From positions 62,001 to 126,000 of the forward strand of contig NZ_JALKBF010000001.1 of the NCBI RefSeq assembly GCF_023016085.1: 64,000 bases of DNA, written 5' to 3'. Under the pieces are notes generated by a model, which did not search any database, had not been told where the DNA came from, and was given only the letters and a program-made list of their open reading frames with translations. Made by a program: the position numbers and the translations under genes. Of this stretch, positions 19,067 through 28,496 are shown piece after piece; position 1 is the first letter of the stretch; the number at the start of each line of letters is the position of its first letter. This DNA is from Aliiroseovarius sp. F47248L (GTDB lineage Bacteria; Pseudomonadota; Alphaproteobacteria; Rhodobacterales; Rhodobacteraceae).

Positions 19067-19102
19067 GAGCGCTCCGGCCATTGTGCGGGGGCGTTTTCTT
19101 TT
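19067..19102 (+). terminator. Probable ileS terminator
   Basis: A 6-bp stem (CGCTCC with GGGGCG, one G-T pair) around a 12-base loop starts about 30 bases after the ileS stop and is followed by TTTTCTTTT. It precedes the start of the ogt-like gene. Confidence 0.6.
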
Positions 19103-19115
19103 GCAGGCTGTCCCA

Positions 19116-19574
19116 ATGGGAATTGCAGTGGTTGATAGCCCCGTCGGGCGTTTAGGAGTGGAAGAGAAGGCCGGGGCCATCGTCCGGCTGGTTTGGAATG
19201 CCGAACCCGACGGAGCAACGACACCCCTGCTGGCCGAGGCGCAGGAGCAACTCAACGCCTACTTCGAGCGGCGATTGACGCGGTTTGATCTTCCAACACG
19301 CGTCGAGGGTAGCGATTTTCAACGGGCGGTATGCAATGCAATATCGTCCATTCCTTATGGAGAAACCCTGACATATGGCGATATTTCAAAGTTGACAGAC
19401 AATTCGGCACAGGCGGTCGGCAATGCCTGCGGCGCCAATCCGATTCCAATTATTATTCCCTGCCATAGGGTCATGGGCGCGGGGGGTAAACTGGTGGGAT
19501 TTTCGGGCGCAGGCGGGGTCGAGACAAAAGTTCAGCTTTTGCGCCTTGAAGGTGCTGCTGGGTTGCTTATCTGA
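19116..19574 (+). CDS. ogt: Methylated-DNA-protein-cysteine methyltransferase
   Basis: Suicidal repair protein that moves alkyl groups from O6-alkylguanine or O4-alkylthymine to its own cysteine. The active site is IPCHRV near residue 120, within the family signature, followed by [15 protein letters not shown]. Upstream [23 protein letters not shown] carries the helix-turn-helix that binds DNA. The ATG at 19116 (MGIAVV) gives 152 residues and is preferred over a GTG at 19083 that lies in the ileS terminator. It is the plain Ogt type with no Ada regulatory domain. Confidence 0.92.
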   Translation: MGIAVVDSPVGRLGVEEKAGAIVRLVWNAEPDGATTPLLAEAQEQLNAYFERRLTRFDLPTRVEGSDFQRAVCNAISSIPYGETLTYGDISKLTDNSAQAVGNACGANPIPIIIPCHRVMGAGGKLVGFSGAGGVETKVQLLRLEGAAGLLI

Positions 19575-19636
19575 AAGACTTGGTCCGCAACGCGCTGTTG
19601 AACAACAAACAGCCAGCGGAAAATCTGGGGGACAGC

Positions 19637-20563
19637 ATGACCACGATCCTGAATGTCAGCGGCGTGACCAAGACCTATGAAGGCGGACACCAAGCCCTTA
19701 AGGGCGTCGATCTTGAAATCGAAGAAGGCGAGATCCTTGCCTTGCTTGGTCCCAATGGCGCAGGCAAGACGACCTTGATCTCGATCATCTGTGGCATCGC
19801 GACGGCAAGCTCGGGCACGATTACCGTCGGTGGGTTTGATCACGTGAAAGACTACCGCGCTGCGCGCAACCTGATCGGACTCGTGCCACAGGAAATCAAT
19901 CTTGAGCCGTTTGAAACTGTCATGAACTCTGTGCGCTTTTCACGCGGCCTGTTTGGACAGCCTCGTGATGATGCGCGGATTGAAGAAATTTTGAAGCTGC
20001 TCAGCCTGCATGACAAGAAAGACAGCCGTATCATGACGCTGTCGGGTGGCATGAAGCGGCGTGTTTTGATCGCGAAGGCTCTGTGTCACGAACCCCAGAT
20101 TCTGTTTTTAGATGAACCCACTGCAGGCGTCGATGTCGAACTGCGCAAGGATATGTGGGCGATTGTGGCGAAGCTGAAGCAGACCGGTGTGACGGTCATC
20201 CTGACCACCCACTACATCGAAGAAGCCGAGGCGATGGCTGACCGGATCGGGGTGATCTCGAAGGGGGAAATCCTGCTGGTCGAGGACAAGGAAGCGCTGA
20301 TCAAGCGCTTGGGCCAGAAGGAATTGTTGATCGAACTGGATACGCCGATTGACGCCGTGCCTGAAACACTGGCTGGCTATCCTCTGACCCTGTCGGAAGA
20401 GGGTGGGTTGGTCTATAGCTATGATGCGCAAGCGGGCAGCACCGGGATCACTGGGCTGCTGGCAGATCTGCGCAAAGCAGGGCTGCATATGTCGGACCTG
20501 TCCACGCGCCAAAGCTCGCTTGAGGATATCTTTGTGGATTTGGTGAAGGAGGACGCCGCATGA
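19637..20563 (+). CDS. ABC transporter ATP-binding protein (ABC-2 type exporter)
   Basis: 308-residue ATPase of the drug/polysaccharide-export (DrrA/YadG-like) class. It has Walker [10 protein letters not shown] near 40, the signature [15 protein letters not shown], Walker [13 protein letters not shown], and the switch histidine in LTTHY; the C-terminal 80 residues form the extra domain typical of this class, ending in [14 protein letters not shown]. The start at 19637 is preferred over 19580 because GGGGA precedes it and the domain begins there. It overlaps the permease gene by four bases. Substrate unknown. Confidence 0.92.
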   Translation: MTTILNVSGVTKTYEGGHQALKGVDLEIEEGEILALLGPNGAGKTTLISIICGIATASSGTITVGGFDHVKDYRAARNLIGLVPQEINLEPFETVMNSVRFSRGLFGQPRDDARIEEILKLLSLHDKKDSRIMTLSGGMKRRVLIAKALCHEPQILFLDEPTAGVDVELRKDMWAIVAKLKQTGVTVILTTHYIEEAEAMADRIGVISKGEILLVEDKEALIKRLGQKELLIELDTPIDAVPETLAGYPLTLSEEGGLVYSYDAQAGSTGITGLLADLRKAGLHMSDLSTRQSSLEDIFVDLVKEDAA

Positions 20564-21321
20564 ACTGGAATGCAATCGCCGCAATCTATCGGTTCGAAAT
20601 GGCCCGGACCTTCCGAACGCTGATGCAGTCCATCGTGTCGCCCGTTCTGTCTACATCGCTCTATTTTGTCGTGTTTGGCGCCGCCATTGGGTCGCGTATT
20701 GATCAGGTCGAAGGTGTCAGCTATGGCGCGTTCATTGTACCCGGTCTGATCATGCTGACTGTGCTGACGCAAAGTACCACCAATGCCTCGTTCGGAATCT
20801 ACTTTCCCAAGTTTATTGGCACGGTTTACGAACTCTTATCCGCTCCAATTTCGTTTTTCGAGATTGTCATCGGCTATGTAGGGGCGGCGGCGACCAAGGC
20901 CTTTGTGATCGGTCTGATCATTCTGGCCACGGCGCATTTCTTCGTCGATCTGACCATTGTCCATCCCTTCTGGATGATGGTGTTTCTGGTGCTGACCTGT
21001 ATCAGTTTTGCGTTGCTTGGATTTATCATTGGCATCTGGGCGCAGAACTTCGAACAGTTGCAGCTGGTGCCACTGCTGGTGATCACGCCGCTGGTGTTTC
21101 TGGGTGGGTCGTTCTATTCAATCTCGATGTTACCGCCGGTCTGGCAGACCATTACGCTGTTCAATCCCGTCGTTTATCTGATCTCTGGATTCCGATGGGC
21201 GTTTTTTGGCATGGCGGACGTGTCGGTCGGCTGGTCAGTGCTTGCGATCGCAGTTTTCATGACCACATGCCTTGCAACCATCGGCTGGATTTTCCGCACC
21301 GGTTATCGGTTGCGCAGTTGA
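20560..21321 (+). CDS. ABC-2 type transporter permease
   Basis: 253-residue integral membrane protein with six predicted membrane segments, partner of the ATPase immediately upstream (ATGA overlap). The ABC-2 signature region lies around residues 165-215 ([23 protein letters not shown], then [16 protein letters not shown]). This YadH/NodJ-like class exports lipids, polysaccharides or drugs; the sequence does not say which. Neighbouring genes give no further clue. Confidence 0.92.
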   Translation: MNWNAIAAIYRFEMARTFRTLMQSIVSPVLSTSLYFVVFGAAIGSRIDQVEGVSYGAFIVPGLIMLTVLTQSTTNASFGIYFPKFIGTVYELLSAPISFFEIVIGYVGAAATKAFVIGLIILATAHFFVDLTIVHPFWMMVFLVLTCISFALLGFIIGIWAQNFEQLQLVPLLVITPLVFLGGSFYSISMLPPVWQTITLFNPVVYLISGFRWAFFGMADVSVGWSVLAIAVFMTTCLATIGWIFRTGYRLRS

Positions 21322-21392
21322 TGATGGGCGATTTGCAACAGCGGGAATACGCAATGCCCCTTTCCCTTGTTTGATCCGGAGGCACAATCTAA

Positions 21393-22205
21393 ATGACAGC
21401 CATGACGACCTATATTCCGTTCATCAAGAAGCCGCCGCTGGTTGCGGTGATCCGCCTGTCTGGCGTGATTGCTTCAGGGGCGCGTGGGCAATTGAACGAC
21501 GCCGCCCTTGCCCCGGTGATCGAACGTGCGTTTCGCAAAGGAAAGCCGCAGGCTGTCGCGTTGGTGATCAACTCGCCGGGTGGCAGCCCGGTGCAATCCA
21601 GCCTGATCACCGCGCGCATTCGTCGCTTGGCGGCTGAGAAAGAAATCCCTGTCTATGCGTTCGTCGAGGATGTCGCGGCGTCCGGCGGATACTGGCTGGC
21701 AACGGCGGCGGATGAGATCTATGCCGATGAAAGTTCGATCCTTGGATCCATCGGCGTGATTTCGGCTGGGTTCGGCCTGACCGGCCTGATCGAAAAGATC
21801 GGGGTCGAGCGGCGGGTTTACACGGCGGGCAAGTCGAAATCCATGCTGGACCCGTTCCAGCCGGAAAAACCGGATGACATCAAACGTCTGAAGACGTTGC
21901 AGGAAGACATTCATTCTGCATTCAAGGTGCAAGTGGCCACTCGCCGCAAAGGAAAGTTGGAAAGAGGTGCTGGCGCTGATTTGTTCAACGGCGATGTATG
22001 GCTAGGCAACGAAGCATTTGAGCTCGGCCTTATCGACGGGATCGGGCATGTGGTGCCGACCATGAAAGAGCGATACGGCGACAAGGTGCGGTTCCGGGTG
22101 CATGGCCCGCGCCGTCCGTTCATCAGCCGGTTCGGATTGCAGCTTGGCGCCGATGCGATTGCGGCAATAGAGGAGCGGGCGGAATTTGCGCGCTTTGGTC
22201 TTTGA
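21393..22205 (+). CDS. S49 family serine peptidase (SppA/SohB-like)
   Basis: 270-residue protease of the ClpP/crotonase fold that cleaves signal-peptide remnants or membrane-protein fragments in the family. The nucleophile is expected in DVAASGGYWLA (near residue 100), and the general-base lysine in TAGKSKSMLDPF near residue 150. It is a compact version without the long N-terminal domain of E. coli SppA, and without an obvious membrane anchor; GGAGG lies 10 bases before the ATG. It ends immediately before a 54-residue zinc-ribbon gene, which starts on the next base. Confidence 0.88.
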   Translation: MTAMTTYIPFIKKPPLVAVIRLSGVIASGARGQLNDAALAPVIERAFRKGKPQAVALVINSPGGSPVQSSLITARIRRLAAEKEIPVYAFVEDVAASGGYWLATAADEIYADESSILGSIGVISAGFGLTGLIEKIGVERRVYTAGKSKSMLDPFQPEKPDDIKRLKTLQEDIHSAFKVQVATRRKGKLERGAGADLFNGDVWLGNEAFELGLIDGIGHVVPTMKERYGDKVRFRVHGPRRPFISRFGLQLGADAIAAIEERAEFARFGL

Positions 22206-22370
22206 ATGATCATCAAGATCGTCGTTCTGTTTCTGGTTGCCATGGGTGTGTTGGCGATGTTCGGAAAGCTCAAATATCCCGGACAGCAGCGCATTGAATC
22301 GATGAAATGTCCGCGCTGCGGGCGTTATCGGCTGGGGAAGTCCCCCTGCGACTGTAACGGGAAGGGCTGA
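22206..22370 (+). CDS. 54-residue membrane-anchored zinc-ribbon protein
   Basis: Small open frame that starts with ATG on the base after the S49 peptidase stop and ends with TGA three bases before the next gene. An N-terminal hydrophobic helix (IIKIVVLFLVAMGVLAMF) is followed by a short linker and a four-cysteine knuckle: CPRCGRY and CDCNG, with cysteines near residues 35, 38, 48 and 50. This is a typical zinc-ribbon layout, with the domain likely on the cytoplasmic side. The tight fit between two genes supports expression in the same operon. I do not recognise a named family. It could be an accessory of the S49 peptidase or of the antiporter, but this is only context. Confidence 0.8.
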   Translation: MIIKIVVLFLVAMGVLAMFGKLKYPGQQRIESMKCPRCGRYRLGKSPCDCNGKG

Positions 22371-22373
22371 GCT

Positions 22374-23348
22374 TTGGATCTGATCTATGCCGCGCTTGGC
22401 CTTGTCATTCTTCTGCTTGCAGGCGACAGCCTTGTGCGCGGGGCGGTGAACATGTCGCTGCGATTGGGCGTGCCTGCCCTGATCGTCTCGCTGACCATCG
22501 TCGCGTTCGGCACGTCGGCACCCGAGCTTTTGATCTCGGTCCAGGCGATTGCCGAAGGCGTGCCGGGGCTGGCCATGGGTAACGTGGTTGGTTCGAACAC
22601 AGCAAATATCCTGCTGGTGCTTGGCGTTCCCGCTCTGATCTCGGGTCTGTCCACGGCAACATGTGACACCAAGAAAAGCTATCTTCAGATGATGGGGGCC
22701 ACGTTGCTGTTCATCGTCTTGTGCATGGGTGGCGTCATCACATGGGTGCAAGGGCTGGTGCTTTTGGCCGCGCTTGGTCTGATGTTAAGCTCAGCGTTTC
22801 GCGAAGCTCTGTCGCACCGTCGTTCTAACCACGTTGCAGCGAATGATGCCTGTTGTGATGGCGAGGAAGAGGTCGAAGGCGCAGACCCCGACATGCCGTG
22901 GTGGAAAGTCATTCTGTTTCTTTTTCTGGGTCTGATTGGACTTCCGCTGGGGGCTGATCTTCTGGTCGACGCTTCGACCAATATCGCCCGGCATTATGGC
23001 GTTTCTGAAACGGTCATTGGCCTGACACTTGTGGCGTTGGGCACGTCTTTGCCCGAACTGGCGACGACGGTTATGGCCGCTCTGCGCAATCAGGCCGAAG
23101 TCGCATTGGGGAACGTGATCGGATCGAACATGTTCAACCTTCTGGCAATCATTGGTATTGCGTCGTTTATCGGTCCGATCCCGGTTGAGCTTGGCATCCT
23201 GCAATTTGATCTTTGGGTGATGCTGGGCACGTCTATTCTGTTGGCGCCTTTCGTGTTCCTGAAATGGCATATGGGTCGCATTTGGGGCATCGTATTGTCT
23301 GCGCTTTACGTGATCTATGTGATGATCGTTCTGGGGATGTCCGGATGA
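22374..23348 (+). CDS. yrbG: Calcium/sodium antiporter (CaCA, YrbG-like)
   Basis: 324-residue cation exchanger with about ten membrane helices in two inverted halves. The two alpha repeats are seen as GTSAPELLIS...GNVVGSNTANILLVLG and GTSLPELATT...GNVIGSNMFNLLAIIG. The halves are joined by an acidic cytosolic loop (GEEEVEGADPD). The start is a TTG at 22374, the first codon fitting the family N-terminus (LDLIYAALGLV), with AAGGG nearby. Exchange of calcium for sodium or protons is expected from the family. The gene overlaps the SDR gene by four bases. Confidence 0.9.
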   Translation: MDLIYAALGLVILLLAGDSLVRGAVNMSLRLGVPALIVSLTIVAFGTSAPELLISVQAIAEGVPGLAMGNVVGSNTANILLVLGVPALISGLSTATCDTKKSYLQMMGATLLFIVLCMGGVITWVQGLVLLAALGLMLSSAFREALSHRRSNHVAANDACCDGEEEVEGADPDMPWWKVILFLFLGLIGLPLGADLLVDASTNIARHYGVSETVIGLTLVALGTSLPELATTVMAALRNQAEVALGNVIGSNMFNLLAIIGIASFIGPIPVELGILQFDLWVMLGTSILLAPFVFLKWHMGRIWGIVLSALYVIYVMIVLGMSG

Positions 23349-24136
23349 ACCAGCCACGCGCATTGATAACCGGGGCAGGTGCGCGTCTTGGCCGTGCCAT
23401 GGCGTTGGAACTTGCGCGGCAAGGATGCGATGTGGTCGTTCACTATGCCACGTCAGAAGACGGGGCAGCCGAGACCGTCAGAGAACTACAAGCCATGGGT
23501 CGCAACGCCGTTACCGTGCACGCCGATCTATTGGACATGGAGCAAGTTGAAACGCTCATCCCCCGTGCAGCAAATGCGTTGGGCGGACCGCTATCTGTTC
23601 TGGTCAACAACGCGTCGATCTTCGAATATGACACGCTGACCTCGGCTACACAGGAAAGCTGGGACAGGCATATCTCGTCAAACCTTCGTGCACCGTTCTT
23701 CCTGATGCAGTCTTTTGCCGCGCAAGTGTCCAAAGCCGTTCTTGATGAAAACGGCGAAAGCCTTCCCCAATCGCTTGTCGTGAACATGCTGGATCAGCGC
23801 GTGCAAAAACCCACGCCCGAGTTCATGACCTATAGCCTTGCCAAGAACGCCTTGTGGGCCCTGACCCGGTCGGGCGCGCAGGCATTGGCCCCACATGTCC
23901 GCGTCAACGGCATCGCTCCTGGCACCACACTGATCGGTGCGCGTCAGTCGCAGGCGCACTTTGACGGACAGCGCGCTGCATCACTTTTGCAACGTGGTGC
24001 GAACGTCGAAGATATCACTGCGGCACTTGCATTTTTCCTAAATGCACCAGCCGTAACGGGCCAAATGATTGCGGTGGATGGCGGGCAACATTTGGCATGG
24101 CATACCCCGGACATACGCGGCGTCGAAGGTTACTGA
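23345..24136 (+). CDS. SDR oxidoreductase, pteridine-reductase-like
   Basis: 263-residue short-chain dehydrogenase/reductase. The cofactor loop is TGAGARLGRAMA, where the Arg after TGxxx matches the TGxxxR.G signature of pteridine reductases (PTR1, FolM). NNAS, the catalytic Tyr and Lys in YSLAKNALW, and PG after the Rossmann domain complete the fold. The substrate may be a dihydropteridine, but many SDRs share this layout, so the reaction is inference. It overlaps the antiporter gene by four bases, closing the S49/zinc-ribbon/antiporter run. Confidence 0.85.
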   Translation: MNQPRALITGAGARLGRAMALELARQGCDVVVHYATSEDGAAETVRELQAMGRNAVTVHADLLDMEQVETLIPRAANALGGPLSVLVNNASIFEYDTLTSATQESWDRHISSNLRAPFFLMQSFAAQVSKAVLDENGESLPQSLVVNMLDQRVQKPTPEFMTYSLAKNALWALTRSGAQALAPHVRVNGIAPGTTLIGARQSQAHFDGQRAASLLQRGANVEDITAALAFFLNAPAVTGQMIAVDGGQHLAWHTPDIRGVEGY

Positions 24137-24451
24137 AACCCGATAAAACAGCGCTGGTGGCTTTCAACCACGGGAAAGTTGTGCACTCGTGAAGTTCCCC
24201 CTACGGAAGGACCATATTTTTTGCAATGATTTCATCTATTTACGCAGTCGCTGTATTTCTTTCTATGATTATCAATGGGTTAGATAACTGCCTAATAAAT
24301 AGGCACATCGTGGAAGCAGGCTGAATACAAAGGATTTTTGTGAATGGTCAAAACATGTCCTCAGAGTTATCCACAGAAATTGTGGGCAGGTTTCCTCTTG
24401 TCTTCGTGGCGTTAAGATTGCAGGCGCGCAGAGAATCGGGGCGGCACTTTC
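24137..24451. other. Intergenic region before uvrC
   Basis: This 315-base gap is AT-richer than its surroundings. An exact DnaA-box consensus (TTATCCACA) lies at 24367-24375. No convincing small gene, RNA or strong terminator is seen; a weak GTGG/CCAC hairpin follows the SDR gene near 24158-24173. The uvrC promoter must lie here. Confidence 0.45.
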
Positions 24452-26335
24452 ATGAACGCTAAAAACACCAGAGATGAGCAGGAAAAACTGGAGGTTCCGG
24501 TTGGGCATGGTGTTATCCAATCCTACCTGAAAACGCTAGACAATTCGCCGGGTGTCTACCGGATGCTCGATGCCAAAGGGCGGGTGCTATATGTCGGCAA
24601 AGCGCGCAGTCTGAAAAAACGCGTGTCGAGCTATGCCAAACCAACGGGCCACACCGCTCGCATCGCTCGGATGATCAGCCAGACCGCCTCGATGATGTTT
24701 CTAACCACGCAGACAGAGACCGAGGCGCTGCTGCTGGAACAGAACCTAATCAAGCAATTGAAGCCACATTTCAACGTGCTGCTGCGTGACGACAAGAGCT
24801 TTCCGAACATTCTGGTCACCGGACATGATTTTCCGCAGATCAAAAAGCACCGGGGTGCGCGGAAAGAAAAGGGTGCTTACTACGGCCCCTTTGCCAGCGC
24901 TGATGCGGTGAACCGGACGCTGAACCAGTTGCAGAAGGTGTTCCTGCTGCGCGATTGTTCGGACGCGATGTTTGAAACCCGTACACGGCCTTGTCTTCAA
25001 TATCAGATCAAGCGGTGTGCCGGTCCGTGCGTGGGGAAAATCAGCGATGCAGACTATGCAAAGCTGGTGCGTGACGCCGAAGATTTTCTGTCGGGCCGCA
25101 CGACAAAAATGCAAGAAAACCTGGCCGCTGATATGCAAGCGGCATCCGAGGCGATGGAGTTCGAAAAAGCCGCCATTCTGCGCGACCGTATCCGCGCTTT
25201 GACGCAAGTGCAGCAGGCGCAAGGCGTCAACCCGCGCGGCGTGGCCGAGGCGGACGTGATTGCGCTTCACATGGACGGGGGGCAGGCCTGTGTGCAGGTG
25301 TTCTTCATCCGCGCGCACCAGAACTGGGGCAACCGCGACTTCTATCCGCGCACAGGAGCGGGGGCAGAGCCGGGAGAAGTGCTTCAAGCCTTCGTAGGCC
25401 AGTTCTATGACCAGAAGGAACCGCCACGCCTGATCCTGCTGTCCGACCCGCTGGACGAACAGGACCTGATGGCCGAGGCGTTGTCGGAACGGTTGGGGCG
25501 CAAGGTTGAGATATCGGTGCCCCTGCGGGGCGAGAAATCCGAGCTTGTCGCCAACGCCCAACGCAATGCCCGCGAAAGCCTGGGGCGCAAGATGGCCGAA
25601 ACGGCTACGCAAGCACGGCTGCTGGACGGAATCGCTCAGGCGTTTGATCTGGACGGTCCGCCCCGGCGGATCGAGGTCTATGACAACTCGCACATTCAAG
25701 GCGCCCACGCCGTTGGCGCGATGATCGTGGCCGGGCCAGAAGGCTTCATGAAAAGCCAGTACCGCAAATTTAACATCAAGGGCGACGACCTGACCCCCGG
25801 CGACGATTTCGGCATGATGAAAGAGGTGCTGACCCGCCGCTTCAAACGCCTGCTGAAAGAAGATCCCGACCGCGAGGGCGAACACTGGCCCGACCTTCTG
25901 CTGATCGACGGCGGGGCCGGGCAAGTCAGTGCGGTGCATCAGATCATGGAAGAACTGGGTGTGACCGACATTCCGATGATCGGGGTGGCGAAGGGGGTCG
26001 ATCGTGATCAGGGTAAAGAAGAATTCTACCGACGGAAAAAGCGCCCCTTCGCGTTGAAACGAAATGACCCGGTTCTGTATTTCATCCAACGCCTGCGGGA
26101 CGAAGCGCACCGTTTCGCCATCGGCACCCACCGCGCCAAACGCGCCAAAGCGCAGGGCTCGACGCCGCTGGACGATGTGCCTGGCGTCGGTGCGACCCGC
26201 AAACGTGCGTTGTTGCAGCATTTCGGTTCCGCCAAGGCGGTCAGTCGGGCAGGGCTTGACGACCTTAAGACGGTCGATGGAATTTCCGAAACACTTGCCG
26301 AAACAATTTATGGCTTCTTCCATGACAAGGGCTGA
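24452..26335 (+). CDS. uvrC: Excinuclease ABC subunit C
   Basis: Nuclease of nucleotide-excision repair that makes the 3' and 5' incisions with UvrB. The 627 residues contain the GIY-YIG nuclease ([20 protein letters not shown] from about residue 30), the UVR UvrB-binding helix pair ([16 protein letters not shown] near 230), the RNase H-like 5' nuclease ([18 protein letters not shown] near 410, DGGAGQ near 485) and a C-terminal helix-hairpin-helix pair ([20 protein letters not shown]). Nineteen bases after the stop comes pgsA, so repair and phospholipid genes share a transcript. Confidence 0.97.
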   Translation: MNAKNTRDEQEKLEVPVGHGVIQSYLKTLDNSPGVYRMLDAKGRVLYVGKARSLKKRVSSYAKPTGHTARIARMISQTASMMFLTTQTETEALLLEQNLIKQLKPHFNVLLRDDKSFPNILVTGHDFPQIKKHRGARKEKGAYYGPFASADAVNRTLNQLQKVFLLRDCSDAMFETRTRPCLQYQIKRCAGPCVGKISDADYAKLVRDAEDFLSGRTTKMQENLAADMQAASEAMEFEKAAILRDRIRALTQVQQAQGVNPRGVAEADVIALHMDGGQACVQVFFIRAHQNWGNRDFYPRTGAGAEPGEVLQAFVGQFYDQKEPPRLILLSDPLDEQDLMAEALSERLGRKVEISVPLRGEKSELVANAQRNARESLGRKMAETATQARLLDGIAQAFDLDGPPRRIEVYDNSHIQGAHAVGAMIVAGPEGFMKSQYRKFNIKGDDLTPGDDFGMMKEVLTRRFKRLLKEDPDREGEHWPDLLLIDGGAGQVSAVHQIMEELGVTDIPMIGVAKGVDRDQGKEEFYRRKKRPFALKRNDPVLYFIQRLRDEAHRFAIGTHRAKRAKAQGSTPLDDVPGVGATRKRALLQHFGSAKAVSRAGLDDLKTVDGISETLAETIYGFFHDKG

Positions 26336-26353
26336 CGGGGTAAGGAGAAACCT

Positions 26354-27028
26354 ATGAGATGGAACTTGCCCAACATTCTGACCGTCGCCCGGTTGGTCGC
26401 CGCGCCGTTGTTGCCGGTGATGTTTCTATACTTTGCGCGCCCGTGGGCGGATTGGTATGCGATGATCTTGTTCATTGTCGCTTCGATCACCGATTATCTG
26501 GACGGGTACCTGGCACGTGCGTGGAAACTGGAAAGCCTGTTCGGAGCAGCGATGGACCCGATTGCCGACAAGGCGATGGTGTTGATCGCGCTGCTGGTGA
26601 TAAACGGCTATGCCGGGGTGACGCCGTGGATCCTGTTGCCCTCGGCGCTGATCATCTATCGCGAAGTGTTCGTATCCGGCCTGCGCGAGACGCTGGGCGA
26701 CCGTGCGCGTGCGCTGAAAGTGACCAATCTGGCAAAATGGAAGACCACCGTGCAGATGGTGGCGATCGCAGTTCTGTTTTCGACCGGAATTTTTCAACAC
26801 AGCTTGCTGGACCGGATGCAGGGCATGGATCAAGCGACCGTTGACGGCATCTTTAACGGTACGATCCCTGATGGAATTGGTTTGCTATACTACGAGGCCG
26901 CTGGTCGGTGGTCCGCTTGGTTGGGAATTACACTGCTGTGGATCGCTGGTGCGTTAACGGTTGTGACGGGCTGGGACTATTTCCGCAAAGCGCTGCCCTT
27001 TTTAAAAGAAGAGCCTGACCATGGTTGA
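26354..27028 (+). CDS. pgsA: CDP-diacylglycerol-glycerol-3-phosphate 3-phosphatidyltransferase
   Basis: Makes phosphatidylglycerol phosphate, the committed step to phosphatidylglycerol and cardiolipin, in the inner membrane. The 224 residues hold several membrane helices and the CDP-alcohol phosphotransferase motif DG..AR........G...D...D starting at DGYLAR near residue 51 and reaching MDPIADK. A 25-residue insertion before the last helix is not in the shorter homologues I know. AAGGAGAAACC lies before the ATG. The uvrC-pgsA order is common in proteobacteria. The stop overlaps the moaD start by 8 bases. Confidence 0.95.
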   Translation: MRWNLPNILTVARLVAAPLLPVMFLYFARPWADWYAMILFIVASITDYLDGYLARAWKLESLFGAAMDPIADKAMVLIALLVINGYAGVTPWILLPSALIIYREVFVSGLRETLGDRARALKVTNLAKWKTTVQMVAIAVLFSTGIFQHSLLDRMQGMDQATVDGIFNGTIPDGIGLLYYEAAGRWSAWLGITLLWIAGALTVVTGWDYFRKALPFLKEEPDHG

Positions 27029-27269
27029 GATTATGTATTTTGCCTGGGTGCGTGAACGCATTGGCGAACCGCGCGAAAAAGTTGAAACTGAAGCGTCAAC
27101 TGTAGCTGAACTGGTGGACGAACTGCGAGCCCGTGAACCACGGTATGCTGCTGCGTTCGCCGATCTGTCCGCACTTCGTGTAGCGTTGGATCAGGAGCTT
27201 GCAGATTTCGATGCCCACTTGAAAGGCGTGCGCGAGGTTGCGTTCTTCCCGCCTATGACAGGAGGGTAA
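27021..27269 (+). CDS. moaD: Molybdopterin synthase small subunit
   Basis: Sulfur-carrier subunit of molybdopterin synthase; the thiocarboxylated C-terminal Gly-Gly donates sulfur to precursor Z. The 82 residues have the ubiquitin-like fold and end in FPPMTGG, exactly as required. It lies one base before moaE, forming the two-subunit synthase. Confidence 0.95.
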   Translation: MVEIMYFAWVRERIGEPREKVETEASTVAELVDELRAREPRYAAAFADLSALRVALDQELADFDAHLKGVREVAFFPPMTGG

Positions 27270-27270
27270 G

Positions 27271-27720
27271 ATGGCTGTCAGGGTTCAGTCTGAACCGTTC
27301 GATCCGGGCGAAGAACTGTCGCGGTTTGGTCAAGATCGCACCGATATCGGGGCTGTTGTCAGCTTCACTGGACTGGTGCGTGATGATGACGGAACGTTGG
27401 ACCGGATGGAGATCGAGCACTACCCCGGCATGACAGAAAAGGCGATTGCCACAATTGTGGATGAGGCGTCTCAGCGGTGGTCGTTAACAGACTGTCTGGT
27501 GATCCACCGTCATGGCCCCCTCGCTCCGGGTGAGGTGATTATGATGGTCGCAACAGCCGCCAAACACCGCGTCGCCGCGTTTCAGGCGGCCGAGTTTCTG
27601 ATGGACTTTCTGAAATCCCGCGCTCCGTTCTGGAAAAAAGAGTTTCAGAGCGACGGATCAACCGATTGGGTGGATGCCAAGGTAGACGACGAAGATGCCC
27701 TGAAGCGGTGGTCAGATTAG
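27271..27720 (+). CDS. moaE: Molybdopterin synthase catalytic subunit
   Basis: Large subunit that inserts two sulfurs into precursor Z to form molybdopterin. The 149 residues show the family blocks GAVVSFTGLVRD, IEHYPGMTEKAI, VIHRHGPLAPGE, and KSRAPFWKKE, with the catalytic Lys in the last block. It follows moaD by one base. The gene ends 12 bases before the opposite-strand pcs gene. Confidence 0.96.
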   Translation: MAVRVQSEPFDPGEELSRFGQDRTDIGAVVSFTGLVRDDDGTLDRMEIEHYPGMTEKAIATIVDEASQRWSLTDCLVIHRHGPLAPGEVIMMVATAAKHRVAAFQAAEFLMDFLKSRAPFWKKEFQSDGSTDWVDAKVDDEDALKRWSD

Positions 27721-27731
27721 GCAATTGTCCC

Positions 27732-28496
27732 TCAGGCCGTGGTGCGTTCCGGTAAAATTTGCTGCGCGATTCCAGCCCCAAGCAAATAGATCGACGTCAG
27801 GACCAACCCCCAATGCGCCCAGCTTTCCGGGTGGAAATCGACCCATGCCGCCCAGCCTGCAAAGAATGTCCACGCAAGGGCGCAAGGCAGACTGATCGCG
27901 CGCCAACGTTCGGTGCGGACCGGATGGATGAATTTCAACGGCAGGAACATCGCCACAGCAAGCGCCGTGACCAGTACCAGCATGAACCAGAAGTTCGGCT
28001 GTGTTGCGAAGAGCACGATGACCAGCATGTTCCAGCATCCGGGAAACCCTGAAAAGCTGTTGTCCTTGGTCTTCATTCGCGTGTCCGCGAAATAGATTGC
28101 ACTGGCGAAAATGATGACGATGATGGCGAACCAGCCGGTCCAACCGGGCATCAGTCCTGACTTGAACAGGGCATAGGCCGGGATGAACACGTATGTCAGA
28201 TAGTCGATGATCAGGTCCATCAGCACGCCGTCATACTGCGGAGCGTTGACCGACACGTCATAACGCCGTGCCAGCGGCCCGTCGATGCCATCGACCCCGA
28301 AGGCGACAACCAGCCACAGAAACATCAGGCTCCAGTTCTCGTCTACGGCGGCAAGCATGGCCAGCATTGCAAAAACGGCACCTGTCGCGGTCAACAGATG
28401 GACGAGAAGGGCTTTTGTCGAAAGTTTCATGCGCGCTTTGTGCCGGAAAATTGAAAAGGGGGAAAGAAGAAACCTTGGAGGCTTCGGTTTGGTCAT
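27732..28496 (-). CDS. pcs: Phosphatidylcholine synthase
   Basis: Condenses choline with CDP-diacylglycerol to give phosphatidylcholine directly, in the inner membrane; characteristic of alphaproteobacteria. The 254 residues have around eight membrane helices and the motif DGIDGPLAR...YDG...D...D near residues 68-95, where the AR is followed by a longer spacer than in PgsA, as in Pcs. The ATG at 28496 overlaps the xerC stop (ATGA), suggesting coupling; an in-frame ATG at 28430 would begin nearer the first helix, so the true start is uncertain. Confidence 0.9.
   Translation of the reverse strand: MTKPKPPRFLLSPFSIFRHKARMKLSTKALLVHLLTATGAVFAMLAMLAAVDENWSLMFLWLVVAFGVDGIDGPLARRYDVSVNAPQYDGVLMDLIIDYLTYVFIPAYALFKSGLMPGWTGWFAIIVIIFASAIYFADTRMKTKDNSFSGFPGCWNMLVIVLFATQPNFWFMLVLVTALAVAMFLPLKFIHPVRTERWRAISLPCALAWTFFAGWAAWVDFHPESWAHWGLVLTSIYLLGAGIAQQILPERTTA

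Noticed and set aside
17635..19224. 529-codon minus-strand open frame
   Set aside because: Lies wholly opposite ileS, whose motifs are unambiguous; the antisense frame shows no family similarity and is explained by high G+C.
24746..26323. 525-codon minus-strand open frame
   Set aside because: Antisense to uvrC, which has intact GIY-YIG, UVR and helix-hairpin-helix domains; no independent support.
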